Positions 9,025 to 17,802 are shown, numbered from the stretch's first letter. The stretch: DNA of 64,000 nucleotides from JAXDMK01 sp963790325 (GCA_963790325.1 CAWBNY010000001.1:62001-126000), one strand, 5' to 3'. A program made the numbers and translations. Notes: generated by a model not told the origin, from the sequence alone.

Positions 9025-10179
9025 CTAACCCAGCGCCTGCTCGACGGCGGCCAGCATGCGGGCGGTGCAGCCGGCCATGTCGACGGGAGGCAGCAGGTCG
9101 TCGGCGATGCGGTCGGCGATGGCGGCGAACACCGAACCGGCGGCCGAGGCCGGAGCCGCCACCGACAGCGGCGTGCCGGCATCGTTGGCCAGGCTGACCT
9201 CGGGCTCCAACGGGATGCGCCCGAGCAACGGCACGCCCAGGTCGGTCGCCAGCGTCTGCCCGCCGCCCACCCCGAACAGGGGGTAGGTCTCGCCGTGGTC
9301 GCACGTGAAGGCGCTCATGTTCTCGATCACGCCCAGCACCTTGAGGTACGACCGCCGGGCCATGTCGGCCACCCGCACCGCCACCTTCTGGGCGGCCAGC
9401 GCGGGCGTGGTCACGACGACCATCTCGGTCCGGGGCAGGAGTCGCCCCAACGCCATCTGCACGTCGCCGGTGCCGGGGGGCATGTCGACCAGCAGGTAGT
9501 CCATCGGTCCCCAGGCCACCTTCACCAGGAACTCCTCCAGCGCCTTGGCCAGCATCAGGCCCCGCCACATGATGGCCATGTCCTCGTCGTCGACGAGGAA
9601 GCCCATGCTCACCACCTTGATCCGCCCCGCCCCCACCGCCACCTCCAGCGGACGGATCTGACGCTCGTCGGTGGCCTCCAGCCGCCCGCTCAGACCGAGC
9701 ATCCGGGGCACCGAGAACCCCCAGATGTCGGCGTCGAGGACGCCCACCGAGAAGCCCCGGGCGGCCAGCGCCGATGCCAGGTTCACCGTCACGCTGCTCT
9801 TGCCCACGCCTCCCTTCCCGCTGGCGATCGCCACGATCCGGGTGGTCAGGGGCACTTCGGTCTCCGGCGCGTGGTCCGCGGCGTGGCGGCGGGCCCGTTG
9901 CATCACCGCCGTGCGCTGGGCCTGGTCCATCTCCCCGAAGTTGACCTTCACGCCCGACACCCCGGGCAGGCCCCGCACCTTGGATTCCACGTCGTCGCGG
10001 ATCTGCACCCGCAACGGGCAGCCGGAGATCGTCAACGCCACCGTGACCAGCACGAACCCGTCGGGGTCGACGTCGACCGCGTTGACCATCCCCAGGTCGA
10101 CGATGTTGGACCCCAACTCCGGGTCGACGACGCCTCGCAGCGTGGCCAGGACATCGTCTTCGGTGGGAGGAGAGGCCAT
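9025..10179 (-). CDS. mrp: Mrp/ApbC-type Fe-S cluster carrier ATPase
   Basis: A 384-residue protein with an N-terminal MIP18/DUF59 domain (residues about 5-85, ISGCPLR) and a P-loop ATPase domain (SGKGGVGKSS at about 119-128, DADIWGFS, DMPPGTGD). The family delivers Fe-S clusters to target proteins in the cytoplasm. The region that normally carries the cluster-binding CxxC reads ENMSAFTCDHGE, with one cysteine only; loss of this pair is also seen in some actinobacterial homologues. The ATG at 10179 is 6 nt from a TAAAAT -10 box, so translation is probably leaderless. It is divergent from a SufR-like regulator across a shared palindrome. Confidence 0.92.
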   Translation of the reverse strand: MASPPTEDDVLATLRGVVDPELGSNIVDLGMVNAVDVDPDGFVLVTVALTISGCPLRVQIRDDVESKVRGLPGVSGVKVNFGEMDQAQRTAVMQRARRHAADHAPETEVPLTTRIVAIASGKGGVGKSSVTVNLASALAARGFSVGVLDADIWGFSVPRMLGLSGRLEATDERQIRPLEVAVGAGRIKVVSMGFLVDDEDMAIMWRGLMLAKALEEFLVKVAWGPMDYLLVDMPPGTGDVQMALGRLLPRTEMVVVTTPALAAQKVAVRVADMARRSYLKVLGVIENMSAFTCDHGETYPLFGVGGGQTLATDLGVPLLGRIPLEPEVSLANDAGTPLSVAAPASAAGSVFAAIADRIADDLLPPVDMAGCTARMLAAVEQALG

Positions 10180-10185
10180 GCCTGG

Positions 10186-10211
10186 ATTTTACCGGCCTGG
10201 GCCGGTAATAT
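10186..10211. promoter_or_regulatory. Shared palindromic operator and divergent leaderless promoters (mrp / sufR)
   Basis: A perfect inverted repeat TTACCGGCC-TG-GGCCGGTAA occupies 10189-10208. Its outer edges merge with two -10 boxes: TAAAAT on the minus strand (10191-10186) and TAATAT on the plus strand (10206-10211). Each -10 box is followed by exactly 6 nt and then a start codon (ATG at 10179 minus, GTG at 10218 plus). A dimer bound here would block both promoters. The most likely ligand is the adjacent SufR-like protein (inference). Confidence 0.75.
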
Positions 10212-10217
10212 CCACCC

Positions 10218-10880
10218 GTGGACACCCCTCGCCTCGACGTCCTCAAGGCGCTGGGCGACAACACCCGCTACGCCATCTACCTGGAGCTGGCTCGGGCCGG
10301 CTCGCCCCGCACCACCGCCGACATCGCCGAGTCCCTCGGCCTGCACCCCAACACCGTGCGGCCCCACCTCGAGCGCATGCGCGACGTGGGCCTGCTCCAG
10401 GTCGAGGCCGACGGCCGGGGCAGTGTGGGCCGGCCCCAGCACCGCTACGCCCTCGCCGCCGACGCCCCCTCCCTCGGCCTGGAGCCGCCCGCCTTTCCCC
10501 TTCTCGCCCGCATGCTCGCCCCCCTGGCGGCGGCGTCCGAGCTCGAGCCCGACGACGTCGCCCTGGTGGGAGCGGAGGCGGGCCGGGCCATGGCCGCCAA
10601 CGGCGCCGGCCGACCCCGCACCGCCTGCGTGGAGGCCGTCACCGCCATGCTGGCCGAGCTCGGCTTCGACCCGGCGGTGGTCGCCGACGGCGACATGGCC
10701 ACCATCGCCTTCACCCACTGCCCCTTCGCCGACCTGGCCGCGGCCCACCCGGAGATCGTCTGCCACCTCCACCGGGGCCTCGTCCAGGGTTACGTGGAAC
10801 AGATCGGCGGCGGGAGCGTTGCAAGGTTCGGAACGCTCGCCGACCGAGACCCCTGCCAGGTAGAGCTCTCTGTCCGCTAA
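10218..10880 (+). CDS. sufR: SufR-like Fe-S-responsive transcriptional regulator
   Basis: A 220-residue ArsR/DeoR-type winged-helix regulator. The HTH is at about residues 5-65 (LGDNTRYAIYLELA, HPNTVRPHLERM, then a GRPQHRY wing). The C-terminal half has the spaced cysteines that bind an Fe-S cluster in SufR: C in FTHCPFADL, C in EIVCHLHRG and C in RDPCQV. SufR represses Fe-S biogenesis genes when its cluster is present. The next gene encodes an A-type carrier and the divergent one encodes Mrp, which fits. The GTG start at 10218 coincides with the predicted transcription start, so the mRNA is leaderless. Autoregulation through the palindrome is likely. Confidence 0.85.
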   Translation: MDTPRLDVLKALGDNTRYAIYLELARAGSPRTTADIAESLGLHPNTVRPHLERMRDVGLLQVEADGRGSVGRPQHRYALAADAPSLGLEPPAFPLLARMLAPLAAASELEPDDVALVGAEAGRAMAANGAGRPRTACVEAVTAMLAELGFDPAVVADGDMATIAFTHCPFADLAAAHPEIVCHLHRGLVQGYVEQIGGGSVARFGTLADRDPCQVELSVR

Positions 10881-10917
10881 ATTGTCAACCGCCGGATTCG
10901 TTTCAGGAGGACTAGGG

Positions 10918-11238
10918 ATGATCACCCTCACCGACAGCGCCACCACCAAGGTCCACGAGCTCATCAGGGCCGAGGGCAACGACGAGCTGGCGCTGCGCGT
11001 GGCCGTACGCCCCGGCGGGTGCTCGGGCTACAGCTACGAGATGTTCTTCGACACCGAGTTCGCGGCCGACGACACCGTCTCCGAGCTCGGCGGGGTCAAG
11101 GTCGTGGTCGACTCGGCCAGCGCCGCCCTCCTCAACGGCGCCCAGCTCGACTACAAGGACGGCCTCCAGGGCGCCGGGTTCGCCATCAACAACCCCAACG
11201 CCTCCCGTAGCTGCGGCTGCGGCCAGTCCTTCAGCTAG
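10918..11238 (+). CDS. HesB/IscA-family A-type Fe-S carrier
   Basis: A 106-residue A-type carrier that accepts and passes on Fe-S clusters. The three conserved cysteines are present (GGCSGY near residue 35 and CGC in SRSCGCGQSF at the C-terminus). The ATG at 10918 is chosen over an upstream GTG frame because AGGAGG lies 7 nt before it and the family starts with ITLTDSA. It follows the SufR-like gene by 37 nt and probably shares its transcript. ErpA versus SufA/IscA cannot be settled from sequence alone. Confidence 0.92.
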   Translation: MITLTDSATTKVHELIRAEGNDELALRVAVRPGGCSGYSYEMFFDTEFAADDTVSELGGVKVVVDSASAALLNGAQLDYKDGLQGAGFAINNPNASRSCGCGQSFS

Positions 11239-11246
11239 GCCGTCCG

Positions 11247-11594
11247 CTGAGCGCGCCGATCGGGCCCTACCGCCCGATCGTCCGGGCCGGGGACTGGTTG
11301 GCCGTCTCCGGCCAGATCGGCCTGTCGTCCGGCACGATGGTCGAGGGCGGCGTCCCCGAGCAGACGCGCCAGTGCCTGGCCAACCTGGTGGCGGTGCTGG
11401 CCACGGAAGGGGCGACGCTGGCCCAGGTGGTCAAGACCACCGTCTACCTTCTGCGCATCGACGACTTCGCGGCCATGAACGGGGTCTACGGCGAGGTGTT
11501 CGGCGAGGCTCGTCCGGCCCGGGCCACGGTGGGCGTGGCCGGCCTGCCGGCGGGGGCCCTGGTGGAGATCGACGCCTGGGCCTACACCGGCTGA
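11247..11594 (+). CDS. RidA (YjgF/YER057c/UK114) family protein
   Basis: A RidA-type protein, which hydrolyses reactive enamine/imine intermediates in the cytoplasm. Residues such as IGPYRPIVRAGDWLAVSGQI, VVKTTVYL, the glycine-rich middle and ARATVGVAGLPAGALVEIDAWA match the family along its full length. The family begins at the IGPY segment, and the only plausible start upstream of that is CTG at 11247, an unusual start codon. The next start-like codon (TTG 11298) would remove the first strand. No clear ribosome-binding site is seen. Confidence 0.75.
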   Translation: MSAPIGPYRPIVRAGDWLAVSGQIGLSSGTMVEGGVPEQTRQCLANLVAVLATEGATLAQVVKTTVYLLRIDDFAAMNGVYGEVFGEARPARATVGVAGLPAGALVEIDAWAYTG

Positions 11595-11660
11595 ACCGCC
11601 CATCCAGCGTTATCCACAGCTTGGGCGGTAGCATCGCGCCGCACAACTGAGGGGGACGGC

Positions 11661-14168
11661 ATGATCTGCCAGGCTGCTCCGCCTGCTCGACGTTGGCTGT
11701 TGCTGGTGGTCGCCCTGCTCGTGGCCCCATGGGTGGGACAGGGCGTTGCCGTCGCGTACTCGATGAGCGTCACCCCCCAGAGCGGGCCGCCGGGGACGAC
11801 GGTGAGCGTCGTGCTCGAGGACTTCGGCGCCGGCTGCATCGTGTTCTTCGACGGCGAACCGATGGCGGGGGCACGGGACTGCATGGCCCCGACCACGCTC
11901 GTGTTCGACATCCCCCCGACGGCGTCGGCCGGCAACCACGAGGTCCGGGCCGACGGCATCGTCGCCGACGGTGCCGGGCCGAGCCAGTCCCTGACCTTTC
12001 GGGTGACAGCGGCCCCTCCCACGACGACCACCGCCGCCTCCCCGCCGGTGTCGACCAGCACCTCCGACGTCCAGGTGGGCCCGGTCGGAGCGGCCTCGGT
12101 GCCTCAGGCCACCGCTTCCACCAGGCCGGCGGCGTCCCCCCCGGTGGCCCCCACGGCCGCCGGCCAGGCCACCACGACCGCGGTGGCCGGCACGGCGGGG
12201 TCCACCGCCACTTCGGGCTCGGGACCGGCGTACGCCGCCTCCTGCCCGCCCAAGCAGGTGGCGCTCATGCGATTCGCGGTCGACCCGACCTCCGGCCGGC
12301 CCGGGTCGAAGGTCTCGGGCACCACCTCGTGGGGTTCGGTCGGCACCTGCACCGAGATCCGGGACCTGCGGGTCCTCCTCGACGGCATGACCGTGCCCGG
12401 GGCCCCGCCCGAGGCGGGGACACCGGGGACCTTCGAGATGACGGTCCCCCGGGACGCGTCCACCGGCCGCCACACGCTCGCCCTGGTCGCCGACGACGAC
12501 CCGACGGTGCCCCTGGCCACCGTCGCCTTCGTCGTCGAGCGGGCGAAGACGTCGATCCTGCCGCTGGTGGCGCTGATCGGGGCGGGGGTGGCGCTGGTGC
12601 TGGTCATCGCCGGGCTCGTCCGCCGCCGCAACCGGCGCGGGCGGGACGCAGACGACGGGTGGGACGAGCCCGACGACGGGCGGGCGGGCGAGGTCGAGGC
12701 CCCCGACATCGCCCAGCTGGTGGAGGACACCCTCGCCGACGGCGTCGCCCAAGTCCCGCTGGTGGTGGCGGCGGAGGACGAACCCACCATGCCGGTGGTG
12801 CCGCTGGTCGTCGCCAGCGGGCGCCACGGGTCGTTCTACCTGCTCGAGCGCCAGAACCCGCACGCCTCCCGGCGGGCCAACGGCAAGCGGGGCTGGTACC
12901 GCACCGAGCGGGCGAGCCCCATCCGCGGCATAGTCGTCGACACCGTCGGGCCCCACACCGCAGGGGCGGCGGCATCGGAGCTGGCCCTGGGCGAGGTGCC
13001 GGCGTCGGCCCACGTGGTCGTCGACGTCGACGGCGTGCTCGACCTCCTGCCCGACGACATCGTCGCCATCCACCGCCCCGAGCATGACGACGCCACCCTG
13101 GTGATGCTGCTGGCCGGCATCGGCGCCGACCCCGCCACCGACGACGTGGTGCTCACCCACGCCGCGACCTGGGCCGCGGCCAAGATGGCCGCCTACGGCA
13201 TCCCCCGCCGGTTGGTGTCCGCCGCCGACCTGGCCGCGGGCGGGGCGGGCCTGTCCGGCGACGCCCCCGACCTGTGGCTCCGGATGGCCGCCCTGGTCGC
13301 GAGGTCCGCGCCATCCGGGACGCCGGCACCGGCCGAACGCCCGGCCCCCATCGAGGCGCCCGAGCCGACCGAGTCAGCCGGTGCCCCTCCACCGGTCGAG
13401 GCACAAGCCCGGGCCGACCAGCCGACCCTCACCGCACCCCCACCCCCTCCACCCCCTCCACCCCCGCCACCCCCGCCCCCTCCACCCCCTCCACCCCCGC
13501 CACCCCCGCCACCTCCACCCCCGCCACCACCGTCGGTGGCCGCGCCCGCCCCTCCGCCCCGCCGGCGGCGGCCCCTTCCCTCGCCCGACGAGCTCATCGC
13601 CCAGGTCATGGCCGAGCCGTCGTGGTACCTCCTCGACCACCAGAACCCGCACGCCGCCCTCCGGGCCAACGGCAAGCACGGCTGGTACTACCCGACCCGG
13701 TACGGCGGGATCCGGGCCGTCGTCCTCCACAGCCTGCCGGGGGGTGAGACCGCGGCCGAGGTGGCCGTCCACCTGGCATCGATCGACCAGCCGGAGGCAG
13801 CCCACGCCGCCGTCGACCCCGACGTCATCGTCGAGCTCCTCCCCGACGACACCACCGCCCTCCACGGCGTCCGCTCCAGCTCGGCCGCCATCGACCTGGC
13901 CATCGTCCACCCCCCGTCCGGATGGGGCACCGACCCGGCGGCGGAGGAGGCCCTCGTCGTGCGGGCGGCCACGTGGACGGGCGTGCGGGCCGTCCGCCAC
14001 GGCATCCCCGTGCGGCGCATCACGGTGGAGCAGTGGCACACCGGCGAGCGCGGCATCGCCGGCAACCACGACGCCGACCCCGGGCCCGACTTCCCCTGGG
14101 ACCGGTTCCTGCAGCTCACGGCCTGGGTCGCAGGCCGGGTCGCGTCCGGAGCGATGTCGTCCCGCTGA
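11661..14168 (+). CDS. Secreted/membrane protein with two amidase-like modules and a 32-proline linker
   Basis: An 835-residue protein. It has a signal peptide (RRWLLLVVALLVAPWVGQGVAVA), two Ig/IPT-like extracellular stretches with Thr/Ala linkers, one membrane helix (ILPLVALIGAGVALVLVIAGLV, about 295-317) and then two copies of an approximately 180-residue module. Both modules begin YLL-QNPHA--RANGK-GWY. The second resembles N-acetylmuramoyl-L-alanine amidase (amidase_2/PGRP): it has VVLHSLPGG and ends GNHDADPGPDFPWDRF, like the zinc-binding HxDPGxxFPW end. The first has Asp where the first zinc ligand His should be and lacks the end motif, so it is degenerate. The modules are separated by 32 consecutive prolines (13437-13532). 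By topology the amidase-like part would be cytoplasmic if the N-terminus is out, which is odd. Confidence 0.7.
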   Translation: MICQAAPPARRWLLLVVALLVAPWVGQGVAVAYSMSVTPQSGPPGTTVSVVLEDFGAGCIVFFDGEPMAGARDCMAPTTLVFDIPPTASAGNHEVRADGIVADGAGPSQSLTFRVTAAPPTTTTAASPPVSTSTSDVQVGPVGAASVPQATASTRPAASPPVAPTAAGQATTTAVAGTAGSTATSGSGPAYAASCPPKQVALMRFAVDPTSGRPGSKVSGTTSWGSVGTCTEIRDLRVLLDGMTVPGAPPEAGTPGTFEMTVPRDASTGRHTLALVADDDPTVPLATVAFVVERAKTSILPLVALIGAGVALVLVIAGLVRRRNRRGRDADDGWDEPDDGRAGEVEAPDIAQLVEDTLADGVAQVPLVVAAEDEPTMPVVPLVVASGRHGSFYLLERQNPHASRRANGKRGWYRTERASPIRGIVVDTVGPHTAGAAASELALGEVPASAHVVVDVDGVLDLLPDDIVAIHRPEHDDATLVMLLAGIGADPATDDVVLTHAATWAAAKMAAYGIPRRLVSAADLAAGGAGLSGDAPDLWLRMAALVARSAPSGTPAPAERPAPIEAPEPTESAGAPPPVEAQARADQPTLTAPPPPPPPPPPPPPPPPPPPPPPPPPPPPPPPPSVAAPAPPPRRRRPLPSPDELIAQVMAEPSWYLLDHQNPHAALRANGKHGWYYPTRYGGIRAVVLHSLPGGETAAEVAVHLASIDQPEAAHAAVDPDVIVELLPDDTTALHGVRSSSAAIDLAIVHPPSGWGTDPAAEEALVVRAATWTGVRAVRHGIPVRRITVEQWHTGERGIAGNHDADPGPDFPWDRFLQLTAWVAGRVASGAMSSR
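13437..13532 (+). repeat. Poly-proline codon tract (32 codons)
   Basis: Thirty-two consecutive CCN codons within the amidase-like gene. Such tracts stall ribosomes unless EF-P is present and are prone to length change. Confidence 0.9.
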
Positions 14169-14169
14169 G

Positions 14170-14850
14170 CTACAGCCCCCAGCGGGACTGGCCGAAGCGG
14201 TAGCCCACCGACCGCACGGTGTGGATCAGCCCCGCGTGCTCCTCGGTGAGCTTGGCCCGCAGCCGCCGGATGTGGACGTCGACCGTCCGGGCCCCGCCGT
14301 AGTACTCGTAGCCCCACACCCGGGACAGCAGCATCTCCCGGGTGAAGACCTTCCCCGGGTGGGTGGCGAGGAACTTGAGCAGCTCGTACTCCATATAGGT
14401 GAGGTCGAGCGGCCGGCCGGCGATGGCGGCCTGGTAGGTCTCCAAATTGAGGATCAGCTGCCCGTACTCGATGAGCTCGGGCCGGGTGCCCCGCCCGGTG
14501 CGCCAGAAGAGGTGGCGGAGCCGAGCCTCCAGCTCGCCCGCCCGCAGCGGCAGCACGCAGATGTCGTCGAACAGGTCCTCCCGCAGCTCGAGGTCGTCGA
14601 GCTGGGCGGCGGCCACCAGCAGGAGCAGGGGTTCCAGGGGGATGTCGCGTTTGCGCAGGCTGCGGCACATGGCCAACCCGCCCTCGGCGTCGTCGTCGGC
14701 ACAGATGACTGCCCCTGACCAGCCGTCCTCCGGCTCCCGCTTGGCCGCGTCGTCGGACGTGGTGGCCGGCTTCCACGGGTACCCGGCCGTGTCGAGGACC
14801 GCTACTACCAGGGGTGGTGGCGGCTCTGGGAAGAGCAGGAGCGATTCCAC
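14170..14850 (-). CDS. OmpR-family orphan response regulator, GlnR-like
   Basis: A 226-residue protein with a divergent receiver domain (the phosphoacceptor region reads AVICADDDAEGG, acidic but not canonical) and an intact winged-helix DNA-binding domain (GRPLDLTYMEYELLKFLATHPGKVFTREMLLSRVWGYEYYGGARTVDVHIRRLRAKL). No histidine kinase is adjacent. It lies 20 nt downstream of a glutamine synthetase gene on the same strand and faces another across the divergent promoter. This context and the atypical receiver suggest a GlnR-type regulator of nitrogen assimilation. A general PhoB/MtrA-like role remains possible. GTG at 14850 is chosen because a purine-rich GGGGGGA precedes it. Confidence 0.75.
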   Translation of the reverse strand: MESLLLFPEPPPPLVVAVLDTAGYPWKPATTSDDAAKREPEDGWSGAVICADDDAEGGLAMCRSLRKRDIPLEPLLLLVAAAQLDDLELREDLFDDICVLPLRAGELEARLRHLFWRTGRGTRPELIEYGQLILNLETYQAAIAGRPLDLTYMEYELLKFLATHPGKVFTREMLLSRVWGYEYYGGARTVDVHIRRLRAKLTEEHAGLIHTVRSVGYRFGQSRWGL

Positions 14851-14870
14851 GTCGTGCGGTCCCCCTCGCC

Positions 14871-16205
14871 TCAGAGGATCGGGAGGTAGCGGTCGATCTC
14901 GAACGGCGTGACCTGGGACTTGTAGCCCTCCCATTCTGCCCGCTTGTTGCGGATGAACCACTCGAAGACGTGCTCGCCGAGCACCTCGGGGAGCAGCTCC
15001 GAGCTCTCCATGCAGGCCACCGCCTCCTCCAGGGAGCCGGGCAGGGCCTCGACGCCCTCGGCCAGGCGCTCCTCGGGCGTCATCTCGTAGAGGTTGGCGG
15101 TGAGCTCGGCCGGCAGGTCGTAGCCGTGCTCGATGCCCCGCAGGCCGGCACCGAGGATGGCGGCGAAGGCCAGATAGGGGTTGCAGGCGGGGTCGGGAGA
15201 CCGGAACTCGATACGGGTCGACGACTGCTTGCCCTTCTTGGCCCCCGGGATGCGGACGAGCGCCGACCGGTTGTTGCGGGCCCAGGCCACGTACACCGGC
15301 GCCTCGAAGCCGACGACCAGCCGCTTGTAGGAGTTCACCCACTGGTTGGTGACGGCGGTGATCTCCCGGGCGTGGTGGAGCAGGCCGGCCACGAAGCCCT
15401 TGCCCACCTTGGACAGGTGGGTCTCGTCGCCGGGGTCGCTGAAGGCGTTGACGTCGCCCTCGAACAGGGAGATGTGGCTGTGCATCCCCGACCCCTGCAC
15501 GCCGGGCAGGGGCTTGGGCATGAAGGAGGCGAACACGCCCCGCTCCAGGGCGATCTCCTTCACCACCAGCTTGAAGGTCATGACGTTGTCGGCCATGGTG
15601 AGGGCGTCGGTGTAGCGCAGGTCGATCTCGTGCTGGCCGGGGGCGTCCTCGTGATGGCTGTAGCGGACGGGGATGCCGATCGACTCCAGGGCCAGGATCG
15701 TGCGCCGGCGGAGGTCGGTGGCCACGTCGACGGTGGTGAGGTCGAAGTAGCCCCCGTAGTCGATGGGGACGGGCTGGGGCGGGCCGTCGGTGCCCTTGAA
15801 GTAGAAGAACTCCATGTCGGGGCCGACGTAGAAGGAGAAGCCCAGGTTGCGGGCCCGGTCGAGCGCCCGCCGCAGCACGTAGCGGGGGTCGCCCTCGAAC
15901 GGGGAGCCGTCGAGGTTGGTGACGTCGCAGAACATCCGGGCCACGGGGGCGTCCTCGCCCCGCCACGGGAGCAGCTCGAACGTGTTGGGGTCGGGGTGGA
16001 GGAGCATGTCGCTCTCCTGGACCCGGCTGAAGCCGTCGATGGCCGACCCGTCGAAGGTCATGCCCTCCTCGAACGCGTTCTCCAGCTCGCCGGGGACGAT
16101 GGCGATCGACTTGAGCTGGCCGAGCACGTCGGTGAACCACAGGCGGATGAAGCGGATCCCCCGCTCCTCGACCGAGCGGAGCACGTAGTCCTGCTGACGT
16201 TCCAT
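14871..16205 (-). CDS. glnA2: Glutamine synthetase, short GlnA2-like form
   Basis: A type I glutamine synthetase of 444 residues from the ATG at 16205, which condenses glutamate and ammonia using ATP. It has the beta-grasp domain (FTDVLGQLKSIAI), the latch FDGSAIDGF, metal-binding stretches (GPDMEFF, QHEIDLRY, GSGMHSHISL) and NNRSALVRIP. In place of the adenylylation site NLYDLPPEE it has NLYEMTPEE, so GlnE control is less likely. It is closest in layout to actinobacterial GlnA2 and is divergent from glnA1. An upstream in-frame start at 16235 exists, but the family starts at the chosen site. Confidence 0.9.
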   Translation of the reverse strand: MERQQDYVLRSVEERGIRFIRLWFTDVLGQLKSIAIVPGELENAFEEGMTFDGSAIDGFSRVQESDMLLHPDPNTFELLPWRGEDAPVARMFCDVTNLDGSPFEGDPRYVLRRALDRARNLGFSFYVGPDMEFFYFKGTDGPPQPVPIDYGGYFDLTTVDVATDLRRRTILALESIGIPVRYSHHEDAPGQHEIDLRYTDALTMADNVMTFKLVVKEIALERGVFASFMPKPLPGVQGSGMHSHISLFEGDVNAFSDPGDETHLSKVGKGFVAGLLHHAREITAVTNQWVNSYKRLVVGFEAPVYVAWARNNRSALVRIPGAKKGKQSSTRIEFRSPDPACNPYLAFAAILGAGLRGIEHGYDLPAELTANLYEMTPEERLAEGVEALPGSLEEAVACMESSELLPEVLGEHVFEWFIRNKRAEWEGYKSQVTPFEIDRYLPIL

Positions 16206-16257
16206 GGCGGGTATCTTCGCAGCCCCCGAACCCACCCCTTACCGGGCCACCTGCGAG

Positions 16258-16295
16258 TTCACACCCCGTTCATCAAAGCGCAACTAACGAGAAAC
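16258..16295 (+). promoter_or_regulatory. Candidate GlnR box between glnA2 and glnA1
   Basis: GCAAC (16280-16284), six bases, then GAAAC (16291-16295) fit the gTnAc-n6-GaAAc half-site with one mismatch. An 11-nt spacing continues upstream with weaker TTCAT (16269) and TTCAC (16258). The match is partial, and the adjacent GlnR-like gene is supporting context. Confidence 0.35.
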
Positions 16296-16349
16296 TGGCT
16301 GCCGCGACGCTGACTCGTCTGTCCCGCAGGACCCACGAAGGGGGAACCC

Positions 16350-17774
16350 GTGCAGCCACGCAGCCCGGCCGACGTTCTGGCGATGTTGTCGGATCATGAC
16401 GTCGAGTACGTCGACTATCGCTTCTGCGACCTCCCGGGGCTGGTCCAGCACGTGAGCGTCCCCGCTTCCCAGATGACGGAGCACGTGTTCACCGACGGCC
16501 ACGGCTTCGACGGGTCGTCGATCCGGGGCTTCCAGCAGATCCAGGAATCGGACATGATCCTGATCCCGGACCCCAACACCGCCTACGTCGACCCGTTCCG
16601 CACCCGCAAGACGCTCAACATCCATTGCTTCGTGCACGACCCGGTGACGGGCGAGTCCTACAGCCGTGACCCCCGCTACGTGGCCAAGAAGGCGGAGGCC
16701 TACCTGGGGTCGACCGGTGTGGGCGACAAGGCCTACTTCGGGCCGGAGCCGGAGTTCTTCATCTTCGACGACGTCCGCTTCTACTACCGCGGCAACTCGT
16801 CGTTCCACCTGGTCGACTCGGTCGAGGGCACGTGGAACACCGGTCGCGACGAAGGGCCGAACCTCGGCTACAAGCCCCGCACCAAGGAGGGCTACTTCCC
16901 GGTCCCGCCCATGGACCACTTCCAGGACCTGCGGTCGGAGATCGCGTCCACGCTGATCGCCCTCGGGATCCCCGTCGAGCTGCACCACCACGAGGTCGCG
17001 TCCGGCGGTCAGGGCGAGATCGGCATGCGCTTCGACACCCTGCTGGCCATGGCCGACAAGCTGGTCACGTTCAAGTACGTGGTCAAGAACGTGGGTAAGG
17101 CGTTCGGCAAGACGATCACGTTCATGCCCAAGCCGCTGTTCGAGGACAACGGGTCGGGCATGCACACCCACCAGTCGCTGTGGAAGGGCGACACCCCGCT
17201 CTTCTACTCCGAGACCGGCTATGCCGGGCTGTCCGACATCGGCCGCTGGTACATCGGGGGTCTGCTTTCGCACGCGGCGGCGATCTGCGCCTTCTCCAAC
17301 CCCACCACCAACTCGTACAAGCGGCTGGTGCCGGGCTACGAGGCGCCGGTGAACCTGGTGTACTCGCAGCGCAACCGGTCGGCGTCCTGCCGGATCCCGC
17401 TGGCCCAGAAGTCGCCCAGGGCCAAGCGGGTCGAGTTCCGGTGCCCCGACTCGTCGTCGAACGCGTACCTGGCTTTCGCGGCGATGATGATGGCGGGGCT
17501 GGACGGGGTGCTCAACCGCATCGAGCCGCCCGACCCGGTCGACAAGGACCTCTACGACCTGCCGCCGGAGGAGCTGGCCATGGTGCCGCAGGTGCCGTCG
17601 TCGCTCGACGAGGCCCTGTCCGCCCTCGAGGCCGACGGCGACTTCCTGCGGGCGGGCGGCGTCTTCACCGACGACGTCATCGACACCCACATCGCCTACA
17701 AGCGGGAGCGGGAGATCGACGCCCTCCGGCTACGGCCCCACCCCTACGAGTTCCACCTGTACTACGACATCTAG
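16350..17774 (+). CDS. glnA1: Glutamine synthetase type I, adenylylatable
   Basis: A 474-residue GSI-beta enzyme of normal length. Motifs in order: DYRFCDLPG, FDGSSIRGFQ, GPEPEFF, HHHEVASGGQGEI, the ATP/metal loop NGSGMHTHQSLW, NPTTNSYKRLVPGYEAP, and NRSASCRIP. The adenylylation tyrosine is Tyr402 in KDLYDLPPEE. The enzyme is a cytoplasmic dodecamer central to ammonium assimilation. GlnE, which modifies this tyrosine, is encoded at 53.1-55.8 kb. The GTG start at 16350 follows GAAGGGGG. It is very similar to the third glutamine synthetase at 22.9 kb. Confidence 0.95.
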   Translation: MQPRSPADVLAMLSDHDVEYVDYRFCDLPGLVQHVSVPASQMTEHVFTDGHGFDGSSIRGFQQIQESDMILIPDPNTAYVDPFRTRKTLNIHCFVHDPVTGESYSRDPRYVAKKAEAYLGSTGVGDKAYFGPEPEFFIFDDVRFYYRGNSSFHLVDSVEGTWNTGRDEGPNLGYKPRTKEGYFPVPPMDHFQDLRSEIASTLIALGIPVELHHHEVASGGQGEIGMRFDTLLAMADKLVTFKYVVKNVGKAFGKTITFMPKPLFEDNGSGMHTHQSLWKGDTPLFYSETGYAGLSDIGRWYIGGLLSHAAAICAFSNPTTNSYKRLVPGYEAPVNLVYSQRNRSASCRIPLAQKSPRAKRVEFRCPDSSSNAYLAFAAMMMAGLDGVLNRIEPPDPVDKDLYDLPPEELAMVPQVPSSLDEALSALEADGDFLRAGGVFTDDVIDTHIAYKREREIDALRLRPHPYEFHLYYDI

Positions 17775-17780
17775 GCCGGC

Positions 17781-17802
17781 AGGTCGCCGACCTGGGCTTT
17801 TG
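17781..17802 (+). terminator. Probable terminator after glnA1
   Basis: CAGGTC-GCC-GACCTG forms a 6-bp hairpin 6 nt past the glnA1 stop and is followed by GGGCTTTT. Confidence 0.5.

Noticed and set aside
14170..16140. Fusion of glutamine synthetase and response regulator in one 656-residue ORF
   Set aside because: The first two thirds are the shadow frame of glnA2; the regulator begins at 14850 after the glnA2 stop.
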